Positions 1 through 5,293 of a stretch of 5,293 bases of DNA are shown piece after piece. Under the pieces are notes generated by a model. The model saw nothing but the letters and a program-made list of their open reading frames with translations, had not been told where the DNA came from and did not search any database. Positions within the stretch are counted from its first letter, which is position 1. Every line of letters begins with the position of its first letter. The position numbers and the translations under genes were made by a program. This stretch comes from Chthoniobacterales bacterium (GTDB taxonomy: Bacteria; Verrucomicrobiota; Verrucomicrobiia; Chthoniobacterales; UBA10450): contig JACDBM010000025.1 in assembly GCA_013694945.1 (NCBI GenBank), positions 1 to 5,293 on the forward strand. Reading direction: 5' to 3'.

Positions 1-716
1 GAGAACTGTTTTACCTCTTTGTGCGTATCGCCCGGTACCGCGTGGTCGATAACCCAGACGGTGTCGCCGCGTCCGTAACACGCATCCTCCGGCGCGATCA
101 GTTCTGGCCACGAAACTGCCGGAGTCGATGCATCGAGCGAAAGCTTGCCGGCTTCCACTCGCAGGTTGCGTTTTTCCGACGAAACGAACGCGCTCAAATC
201 GAGTTCCTTTGAATCGGGTTCGTCCCAGTCCTCGGCGATCTGCCCTTCGAGATTGGTGGAGATGATAGCACGGTCGCCGCCTGCCAATGTGGCAAGCAGA
301 AGCAGCGATTGTTCACCCTCCCGCGCGATATCCTCTATCTTCGTGATGTGCGGTGAGTCCTCGTCCGTCACCCAGTCATTGAAGAAGTAACCAACGCCTT
401 CCACCTTGAGGTCGCCCACGACATATCCGCGGGCGTGGTATTTGCCGGGAGGCATATTCTCGCCCGCGTCGTTCTTGCCGTCCCAAGCGGTGCTGAGTGC
501 ATCGCCGCCGATCTCGAAGGCGTCCAGATCCGCCTCGCGGTGCAGAATGCGAACGAGTTTCCCTTTCGTGTCATAAATGCCGAGACTGATCGAACCGTCC
601 AGAGGCGGCGGCAGGAAGCTGATGCGGACGCTTCCAGCTTTTGCGGTCGGAGGAGAAGCCTGTGGTGAGGGAGACTCCTGCGCGATCGAAAGAACAGTGG
701 TGCAAAGAAGGAGCAT
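1..716 (-). CDS. Probably exported protein with FlgD-like Ig domain (5' part, runs off left edge)
   Basis: This frame is open from 716 to the window edge, giving 238 complete codons with no stop. Residues 1-15 (MLLLCTTVLSIAQES) look like a short signal peptide, and a Pro/Ser/Ala-rich linker follows to about residue 29. Residues 30-110 match the FlgD-type Ig-like fold. VRISFLPPPLDGSISLGIYD, then GKLVRIL, AWDGKNDAGENMPPGKY and HARGYVV are the usual strand, 'IYD..G..VR.L', 'WDG.n..G....PGkY' and final-strand pattern. The part after residue 120 (LLLLATLAGGDRAIISTNLEGQI, later DTVWVIDHAVPG) could be the first blades of a beta-propeller, but that is a guess. FlgD-type Ig domains are common in secreted or surface proteins outside flagella, and nothing here indicates a flagellar role. 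The start is uncertain. ATG 716 is preceded by an open frame reaching TTG 815, GTG 863 and ATG 914, and FTKQVNLSA just before M1 would give the signal peptide a charged n-region. Coding sense is clear; function is unknown. Confidence 0.8.
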   Translation of the reverse strand, partial: MLLLCTTVLSIAQESPSPQASPPTAKAGSVRISFLPPPLDGSISLGIYDTKGKLVRILHREADLDAFEIGGDALSTAWDGKNDAGENMPPGKYHARGYVVGDLKVEGVGYFFNDWVTDEDSPHITKIEDIAREGEQSLLLLATLAGGDRAIISTNLEGQIAEDWDEPDSKELDLSAFVSSEKRNLRVEAGKLSLDASTPAVSWPELIAPEDACYGRGDTVWVIDHAVPGDTHKEVKQF

Positions 717-733
717 CGCAGAGAGATTGACCT

Positions 734-811
734 GCTTCGTGAAGCTCCAGGGAGCGCCCGCTCGTAGCGTGCTGATCTCCGCATTCTGCGGAGACCAACT
801 TTCGTCAGCAC
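734..811 (-). promoter_or_regulatory. Dyad-rich leader upstream of the FlgD-domain gene
   Basis: The most striking element is a two-part hairpin at 769-811. Outer arms 769-775 (GTGCTGA) and 805-811 (TCAGCAC) pair over 7 bp. Inner arms 776-783 (TCTCCGCA) and 787-794 (TGCGGAGA) pair over 8 bp with a 3-base loop, and 10 unpaired bases lie at 795-804 on one side only. Nearer the gene are three chained 12-base dyads, 734-745 (GCTTC/GAAGC), 744-755 (GCTCC/GGAGC) and 752-763 (GAGC/GCTC). Neighbouring ones share bases and could be alternatives to each other. As RNA this would be the untranslated leader of the gene starting at 716. It matches no riboswitch class I can name. It could also be coding sequence if the gene starts farther upstream, or a protein-binding site. 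Confidence 0.35.
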
Positions 812-853
812 CCAAGGCGCACGAGAGTTGGCGATGGCAAAACGCCCGCAGCA

Positions 854-871
854 GGGCGCACACGTGCGCCC
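854..871 (-). terminator. GC-rich hairpin after the branching enzyme gene, possible terminator
   Basis: Arms 854-860 (GGGCGCA) and 865-871 (TGCGCCC) pair perfectly over 7 bp with a 4-base loop. The hairpin lies about 25 bases past the stop codon of the branching enzyme gene, a suitable place for a transcription terminator. Read on the minus strand, the only T-run (TTTT) comes about a dozen bases after the stem, so it is not a textbook intrinsic terminator. A competing stem, 843-847 (CGCCC) with 854-858 (GGGCG), uses part of the same bases. Confidence 0.35.
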
Positions 872-895
872 CCCAAACTGCCCTACACCCCTTCG

Positions 896-2470
896 TTACA
901 GGTAATAACGCCATCTGAGATTCGGAAACAGATTATCGCGGCTCTCGCAATCGGAAAGAAACTCTGTGTCGATCGCTGCGGTTTTCACCTGTTCGTAGAG
1001 ACGGTTGAAGCGAGCGATGTGATCTGTCGTTCGCTCTGCGGCGTAATGCTTCGCCGTGCCTGTCTTGATGAGAAATGCCCAGTCGCTCGCCTGGGCCAGC
1101 AGCAGCTCTCGCGCGAGTTGCTTCAGTGCGCGCTCCGTGCGCGCCGAGGAAGCTTGGGCATTTGCCCGCGCCATTTCTGTCATGCGTTGGGCGGCGACGT
1201 GCAGGTGCGGATAAATCCACGCATTGCTCTCGTGCAACCAGACGCCCAGATGTCCTCCTTCCCCCCAGCTCGAAGCCGCCGGCTGCACGATCTCGTGCGT
1301 CGACTGATTGCGGAGGTATTCGCTCGGCGTGGTCATGGCCAGTTCGCTTGAGTGCAACGACGCCTGGCGAATAAAACGCTCAAGAAAAACCGGACCTTCA
1401 TACCACCAATGCCCGAACAATTCTGCGTCGAAAGGCATCAGGAGAATCGGCTCAGGTGTGCTCGCGCGGACGTCTTCGATCTGACGCCGGCGCGCTGCAA
1501 GGAAGTGATCGGCGTGGGCCGCGGCGGCATTCACCGCCCACTTACGGTTGTAGATTTCTTTGTTCCGCCCAGCCCCGGTGATGCGGTGATATTTCAAGCC
1601 GGTGAAGCGTGGTGTTTGCAGGCAGCTGTGGGGAAACACTGTCGCGGGCGGGAAATCGAAGCCAACGTCGCGATAGAAATCCCGATAGACCGGATCGCCC
1701 GGATACCCGAATTCGGCACTCCAAACCTGCCGGCTTGAGTCCGGATCGCGCGCGAACGCCGCCGGTCCTGCGGGCGTAAAGCAGGGCCTGTAGATGGCGT
1801 GGCGCGGCTGAGGTTTGGCGAGGATCAAACCATGAGCGTCGAGCACAAACCAGCGAATGTTTGCCTCCTGGAGAACCTCCTCCAGTCCCGGTGCGTAGGC
1901 GCACTCCGGTAGCCAAAATCCAACCGGATCAACCCCGAACGTTTCGCGGTAAGCGTCGCAACCGCTCAATACCTGCGCTCGCACCGCCTCGGGCGATTCC
2001 GCCAGCAACGGGAGCACGCCGTGCGTCGCGGCGGATGCGATGATTTGCAGGAGACCTGCATCGCGCACTCGCCGGAATGCACCGAGCAGATCGCGATTCC
2101 ACTCCTCCCATTGCCGCCGTGTTTCAGTGAGAGTGTCAAAATTAAAACGCGCAAGTTCCTGCACTCCCGCGGCGTCGCGATTCCGCTCGATTTCGCGCTG
2201 CGCTAACTCAATGGAGCGCTCGAGGTGGCGTTGGTAGCGCGTTTGCAGGTGTTCATCTTGCAACATCGCGCACAGCGGCGGCGTGATGCTCATCGCCAGC
2301 TTGAAGCACACGCCATCGTGCGCGAGTCGCTCCATCGTTTGAAGGAGCGGAATGTATGTCTCCGTGATCGCCTCGAAGAGCCAGGTTTCCTCCAGGAACT
2401 CCTCGTGCTCAGGGTGCCGGACGAACGGCAGATGCGCGTGGAGAAGGAGCGCGAGATAGCCGGACGGCAT
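896..2470 (-). CDS. GH57 family 1,4-alpha-glucan branching enzyme (DUF1957 type)
   Basis: The 524-residue product is the usual length for GH57 glycogen branching enzymes of the Thermococcus TK1436 and Thermus type. These cut an alpha-1,4 glucan chain and rejoin it through an alpha-1,6 link, making branched glycogen in the cytoplasm. The N-terminus YLALLLHAHLPFVRHPE is the first conserved GH57 region. FWLPECAYAPG carries the expected nucleophile Glu189, and LLMPFDAELFGHWWYEGP the acid/base Asp348. SSWGEGGHLGVWL (about 400-412) is another conserved block. The C-terminal helical domain (about 420-524) has the DUF1957-like signature ASDWAFLIKTGTAKHYAAERT and HIARFNRLYEQV. There is no signal peptide. 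All key residues are present, so the gene looks intact. ATG 2470 puts the family's N-terminus in place but has no Shine-Dalgarno sequence. Amylase activity is the main alternative for this fold, since some GH57 proteins are annotated as alpha-amylases. No other glycogen gene lies in the window. Confidence 0.9.
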   Translation of the reverse strand: MPSGYLALLLHAHLPFVRHPEHEEFLEETWLFEAITETYIPLLQTMERLAHDGVCFKLAMSITPPLCAMLQDEHLQTRYQRHLERSIELAQREIERNRDAAGVQELARFNFDTLTETRRQWEEWNRDLLGAFRRVRDAGLLQIIASAATHGVLPLLAESPEAVRAQVLSGCDAYRETFGVDPVGFWLPECAYAPGLEEVLQEANIRWFVLDAHGLILAKPQPRHAIYRPCFTPAGPAAFARDPDSSRQVWSAEFGYPGDPVYRDFYRDVGFDFPPATVFPHSCLQTPRFTGLKYHRITGAGRNKEIYNRKWAVNAAAAHADHFLAARRRQIEDVRASTPEPILLMPFDAELFGHWWYEGPVFLERFIRQASLHSSELAMTTPSEYLRNQSTHEIVQPAASSWGEGGHLGVWLHESNAWIYPHLHVAAQRMTEMARANAQASSARTERALKQLARELLLAQASDWAFLIKTGTAKHYAAERTTDHIARFNRLYEQVKTAAIDTEFLSDCESRDNLFPNLRWRYYL

Positions 2471-2471
2471 G

Positions 2472-2555
2472 GCTGATTGATGATTTCTGAATGCCGATCG
2501 CGAACAGCCCGGCCGACCCGCCCTCTGGCCACCAAATCAGAAATCAGCGATCAGC
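2472..2555. repeat. Imperfect 19-bp inverted repeat filling the gap between two genes
   Basis: Arm 2472-2490 (GCTGATTGATGATTTCTGA) is the reverse complement of arm 2537-2555 at 16 of 19 positions, with the mismatches together in the middle. A 46-base GC-rich spacer lies between. The right arm is also a short tandem array: ATCAG begins at 2536, 2543 and 2550, an exact 7-base period. The element starts 2 bases before the branching enzyme start codon and ends 6 bases before the aminotransferase stop, so it is nearly the whole 91-base gap. The stem has no following T-run, so a simple terminator is unlikely. A REP-like or MITE-like element, or a mid-operon RNA hairpin, fits better. Confidence 0.6.
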
Positions 2556-2561
2556 AATTCT

Positions 2562-3725
2562 TCACAGCGTCCGGCAGAAATCCTGGAAGCGATCGAGACC
2601 TTTTTTGATGATGTCGATGCTGGTGGCGTAGCTGAGGCGAACCGTCCGATCGTCGCCAAAGGCGACACCTGGAATGACGGCCACGTTGGCTTTGCTTAGC
2701 AAGCGGTCCGCGAAATTCTGCGAGCTCAGGCCGAGCTGGCTGATGTTGACCAATACGTAGAACGCCCCTTGTGGCTTCACCGCAGTGATGTTCGGAATCT
2801 TCGTGATGCGGTCATACATGTAGTTGCGCCGCAGATCGAACTCGTCGCGCATATCGGCCAGCGGTTGTTGGTCGCCCTTCAAGGCGGCCAGCCCACCACG
2901 TTGCGCAAACGAGCACGGATGGGAAGTGCTGTGGCTCTGAATGGAATCGACAGCTTTCGCCACCGCCTCCGGCGCGGCCATGTAACCCAGACGCCAGCCG
3001 GTCATCGCGTAGGATTTGCTGAAGCCGTTGATCGTGATCGTCAGGTTATAGGCTTCCTTCGAAAGCGAAGCGACGCTGACGTGCTGGGTCTCATCGTAAA
3101 CAAGCTTCTCGTAGATTTCGTCTGAGAGAATGTAGATTTCTTCCTCCGCCGCGACTTCGACGATCTTCTCCAATTCCTCCCGCGTGTAGACCGTGCCCGA
3201 CGGATTGTTCGGGCTGTTGAGAATGAGCATTTTCGTGCGCGGGGTCATTGCGTTTTCGAAATCTTCCGCGCGCATCTTCCAACCGTTTCGTTCGGTGGTC
3301 GGAACGATCACTGGTTCAGCGCCGGACAGACGCACCATGTCGGGATAGCTCACCCAGTAGGGAGAAGGGATCAGCACTTCATCGCCTTCCTGACACGTGG
3401 CCAGGATGGCGTTGTAGCAGGAATGCTTTGCCCCGCAGCTCACCACGATCTGGCTCGGCTTGTAGCTGAGCCCGTTGTCAGCCTGGAGCTTGTCGGCAAT
3501 CGCCTGGCGCAGCTCGGGCAAACCAGCGCTGGGCGTGTATTTCGTAAAACCCCCTTCCAAGGCCGCGATTGCTGCCGCCTTGATGTGCTCCGGCGTGTCG
3601 AAATCGGGCTCGCCCGCGCCGAACCCGCAGACATCGAGCCCCTCGGCTTTCATCGCCTTGGCTTTGCTGTCGATTGAGAGCGTGATCGAGGGAGTTAACT
3701 GAGAAGCGCGCTCGGAAATTTCCAT
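2562..3725 (-). CDS. Class I PLP-dependent aspartate aminotransferase (subgroup Ib)
   Basis: This 387-residue protein resembles bacterial aspartate aminotransferases of the Thermus type along its whole length. They move the amino group between aspartate/oxaloacetate and glutamate/2-oxoglutarate, with PLP, in the cytoplasm. Visible marks are FGAGEPDFDTPEHIKAAA (35-52), TKYTPSAGLPELRQAIA (61-77), SPYWVSYPDMV (121-131), NSPNNPSGTVY with Asn173, SDEIYEKLVY with Asp202 and Tyr205, NGFSKSYAMTGWRLGY with the PLP lysine Lys237, and VRLSYAT with the substrate-carboxylate Arg364. I chose ATG 3725 because MEISERASQLTPSITLS matches the family's usual N-terminus. A TTG at 3752 would add nine residues. The gene begins 41 bases after the NDK-like gene, suggesting co-transcription. 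Some close relatives also act on prephenate. The Lys of the Thermus-type KPS motif near residue 11 is Thr here, which argues weakly against that, but substrate range cannot be settled from sequence. Confidence 0.92.
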   Translation of the reverse strand: MEISERASQLTPSITLSIDSKAKAMKAEGLDVCGFGAGEPDFDTPEHIKAAAIAALEGGFTKYTPSAGLPELRQAIADKLQADNGLSYKPSQIVVSCGAKHSCYNAILATCQEGDEVLIPSPYWVSYPDMVRLSGAEPVIVPTTERNGWKMRAEDFENAMTPRTKMLILNSPNNPSGTVYTREELEKIVEVAAEEEIYILSDEIYEKLVYDETQHVSVASLSKEAYNLTITINGFSKSYAMTGWRLGYMAAPEAVAKAVDSIQSHSTSHPCSFAQRGGLAALKGDQQPLADMRDEFDLRRNYMYDRITKIPNITAVKPQGAFYVLVNISQLGLSSQNFADRLLSKANVAVIPGVAFGDDRTVRLSYATSIDIIKKGLDRFQDFCRTL

Positions 3726-3766
3726 GGCGGGAGTGTGAGTAGAAGTTTGCAAAATGGAAATCGAAG

Positions 3767-4843
3767 CTATTGGCGCTCGTAGAAGCTTTCAATCAAAGGT
3801 TTGAAGTTATTCTCCTCGACGTGAAGGATTCCCATCTCGCGCTGCGCGTTCTCCGCTGAGTCGGAGGCGTGCGCGGCGTTGACCATGATGGACTGGCCAA
3901 ATTCCTTCCGGATGGAGCCCGGCGGAGCTTTGCTCGGATCGGTCGGCCCGAGCACGTCGCGGATTTTACGGACCGCATCTTCGCCCTGGTAAACCAAGGC
4001 GATGCACTTCTCGCTACCGGGCGCCTCCCGGCTGTCGCCTTCCGTCGCGCTGGGGCGACCCCCCGACATAAACTCGACAATGTCTTCCCAGGCGCTGCGG
4101 CCCTTCCCAGAACCGAGTTTTTCCTCCAGAACCGGCAGCACCGGGCCATAAAACTCCTCGGCCTCGGCCACACTCATGCGGTGCACTTTGAACCCCACAA
4201 TGCTGAGCCCCGTGCGCGAGAAGACTTCGATCACCCCGCCGGGCCGCAGATTGGGGAACTTGAAATTGTCGGGCTTGATTAGGACGAGCGTCTTTTCAAC
4301 CTGGGCGCCGGGTGCGAAGCTGATCACGCGATCGAGAATTCCACCATCCCGATCGGAAAATTCCGCCCAAAGCTTGAGGTCACTCGCGATCGCCTTCGCC
4401 TCGAACGACGCGAGGACGCCTGGCTCAAAATAAGTCACTTTGCCCGCCTGGTCGGTAATGTAATCGCCGAACGTATCGCGCACCGTCTCGCCGCTGGTGC
4501 GCTCATGGACGATGTGGCCCACGACCTGGCGAATTTTCTCGATTGCTTCGGCACCACGAAAAACCAGCATGAGCACCCGCGGACGCTGCCCGTCAACATT
4601 CCTGCTAAAATTCCGCAGCACGTATTCGCGGATCAACTCCTGAGTCGCTCGATAACGCGGTTCCCTCTCGGTCACGATCGTCTCCGCGTAGCGCCGCACC
4701 AGTTCATCACTCGGAGCGAACATGCGGCCGGCCACCAGATCGAGACCGGTGCGCGAGATCAAACGCGAGATGATGCCGCCCGTGCGCGACTTGCGCATCG
4801 AATAGGGCGTAAGGATGACGTAAGAGAGTTCTTCGGCCGGCAT
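3767..4843 (-). CDS. Tandem nucleoside diphosphate kinase-like protein: degenerate first domain, complete second domain
   Basis: The 358-residue product is two NDK folds in a row, against about 140-150 residues for ordinary Ndk. The second domain (about 182-345) has the full active site: EKTLVLIKPD with Lys190, EEFYGP with Tyr232, TDPSKAPPGSIRKEFG with Arg312, and VNAAHASDSAENAQRE with the phosphate-accepting His325. It should therefore move the gamma-phosphate from ATP to other nucleoside diphosphates. The first domain (about 6-165) keeps the frame (GGIISRLISRTGL, VFRGAEAIEKIRQVVG, VRDTFGDYI). However, the KPD lysine is lost (VILTPYS) and KVTYFEPG stands where the catalytic NxxHxSDS should be, so it is probably a non-catalytic partner. 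The second domain also has extra residues near 243-250 and 264-279. ATG 4843 is chosen because the NDK fold begins at once with LSYVILTPYS. A TTG at 4942 would add 33 unlike residues. Shine-Dalgarno support is weak. Confidence 0.87.
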   Translation of the reverse strand: MPAEELSYVILTPYSMRKSRTGGIISRLISRTGLDLVAGRMFAPSDELVRRYAETIVTEREPRYRATQELIREYVLRNFSRNVDGQRPRVLMLVFRGAEAIEKIRQVVGHIVHERTSGETVRDTFGDYITDQAGKVTYFEPGVLASFEAKAIASDLKLWAEFSDRDGGILDRVISFAPGAQVEKTLVLIKPDNFKFPNLRPGGVIEVFSRTGLSIVGFKVHRMSVAEAEEFYGPVLPVLEEKLGSGKGRSAWEDIVEFMSGGRPSATEGDSREAPGSEKCIALVYQGEDAVRKIRDVLGPTDPSKAPPGSIRKEFGQSIMVNAAHASDSAENAQREMGILHVEENNFKPLIESFYERQ

Positions 4844-4957
4844 ACATTTTGTTCCGCGGTGCCACAGATCCAACCGCGTCGATGCAGGGAATGAAGACCG
4901 CCAGAGGTGCGGGAACGTGCTTTTGGGGGGCGCGAGCGTCAACTCGGTTTTTAACTT

Positions 4958-5023
4958 CTGCTCCTGATCCTGATCTTAATCCCAGCGAAACGTCTGAGAG
5001 AGTAGGATCAGGATTCGGAGCAG
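4958..5023. repeat. Imperfect 18-bp inverted repeat that includes the prmA stop codon
   Basis: Arm 4958-4975 (CTGCTCCTGATCCTGATC) pairs with arm 5006-5023 at 16 of 18 positions, across a 30-base spacer. CTGAT occurs twice in the left arm, at 4964 and 4970, a 6-base period. The right arm runs into the last codons of prmA and contains its stop (5008-5010). The prmA transcript would therefore end in a long hairpin, but no T-run follows the stem on the minus strand, so it is not a standard intrinsic terminator. It resembles the inverted repeat at 2472-2555 in word content and in its place at a gene end. Confidence 0.55.
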
Positions 5024-5293
5024 GATTGCCTGGCGCAAACAAGGGCAATCCACTTTCCGCGCCGGCGAGTCTCTTGAATACCGAGACCTTGGCGCCGGAG
5101 ACTGCGAGCAAGCCCCGCTTCCTGTCGACGAAGCACCCCTGAAAGTATCAGCCGGCCATCTGGCGCCAGGCACTTGGCAAACTGCGGCATCATGGCAGCG
5201 AGCAGCTCCGAGTATAAATTCGCTGTCACGATATCGAAAGGACCGGTGATCGACTCCTTTACATCTCCCAGGACGAACTTCACGGAACGGATC
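5008..5293 (-). CDS. prmA: Ribosomal protein L11 methyltransferase, C-terminal part (runs off right edge)
   Basis: The last 94 residues of a class I SAM-dependent methyltransferase are visible. The frame stays open to the edge of the window (IRSVKFVLGDV...), so the GTG at 5283 is an internal codon and not a start. PrmA methylates lysines and the N-terminus of ribosomal protein L11. GPFDIVTANLYSELLAAMMP corresponds to the PrmA strand-4 region (usually 'FDlVvANIla..L..LaP'), APDGRLILSGVL to the next strand, and GKWIALVCAR to the typical PrmA ending '..eW.alv..r'. The SAM-binding glycine loop and the L11-binding N-terminal domain lie outside the window. The tail after ARQ (SCSES) is encoded inside an inverted-repeat arm, so the repeat may have changed the end of the protein. 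Another small-molecule methyltransferase is possible but fits the ending less well. Confidence 0.82.
   Translation of the reverse strand, partial: IRSVKFVLGDVKESITGPFDIVTANLYSELLAAMMPQFAKCLAPDGRLILSGVLRRQEAGLARSLRRQGLGIQETRRRGKWIALVCARQSCSES

Noticed and set aside
368..811. 147-residue Arg/Ser-rich reading frame on the minus strand
   Set aside because: It has no recognisable motif and lies over another minus-strand frame that codes for a clear FlgD-type Ig domain, so it is a shadow.
801..811. CTGACGAAA on the minus strand, resembling part of a hammerhead ribozyme core
   Set aside because: CTGANGA must be followed by stem II and a separate GAAA. Neither is present, and the bases are better explained by the 769-811 hairpin.
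717..895. Possible small RNA gene or tRNA in the largest gap
   Set aside because: No cloverleaf or T-loop sequence was found. Only short dyads are visible, and they are reported as a leader and a possible terminator.
1352..1738. 128-residue plus-strand reading frame inside the branching enzyme gene
   Set aside because: It is antisense to conserved GH57 sequence including the catalytic Asp region, which fully explains the base composition. No family features are visible.
4905..4940. TTGACG on the minus strand upstream of the NDK-like gene as a possible -35 box
   Set aside because: The sequence 17 bases downstream (CACGTT) is not a credible -10 box, so no promoter is called.
4843..4942. Upstream TTG start adding 33 residues to the NDK-like protein
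   Set aside because: The added residues have no NDK similarity, while ATG 4843 starts directly before the first NDK strand.
4707..5111. 134-residue minus-strand frame spanning the prmA/NDK gap
   Set aside because: It crosses the end of prmA and the start of the NDK-like gene in another frame, has no conserved motif, and contains repeat-derived sequence.

Overview
The window holds five protein genes, all on the minus strand and read from right to left. In order they are the 3' end of prmA (ribosomal protein L11 methyltransferase), a two-domain nucleoside diphosphate kinase-like gene, a class I aspartate aminotransferase, a GH57 family 1,4-alpha-glucan branching enzyme, and the 5' part of a gene for a probably exported protein with a FlgD-like Ig domain. 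prmA and the FlgD-like gene are cut by the window edges. I see no RNA gene, CRISPR array, insertion sequence or phage gene, and no gene-free stretch longer than about 180 bases.

The DNA is moderately GC-rich and bacterial. The gene set is mostly housekeeping. None of the four visible start codons has a convincing Shine-Dalgarno sequence close upstream. With the tandem NDK protein and the FlgD-type Ig protein, this fits a Verrucomicrobiota-like or other PVC/FCB-type bacterium. That placement is an inference and no marker gene here proves it.

Layout: prmA ends at 5008. A 164-base gap follows, with an inverted repeat whose right arm includes the prmA stop codon. The NDK-like gene (4843 to 3767) and the aminotransferase (3725 to 2562) are only 41 bases apart and probably co-transcribed. 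A 91-base gap, almost filled by a second inverted repeat, leads to the branching enzyme (2470 to 896). A 179-base gap rich in short dyads leads to the FlgD-domain gene (from 716 off the left edge).

The genes do not form one obvious pathway. They cover ribosomal protein modification, nucleotide phosphate transfer, amino acid transamination, glycogen branching and a probable exported protein. I found no clear new defence, mobile or biosynthetic system. The points most worth a second look are the NDK protein, whose first domain has lost the catalytic residues, the two intergenic inverted repeats built from ATCAG/CTGAT words, and the structured leader before the FlgD-domain gene.
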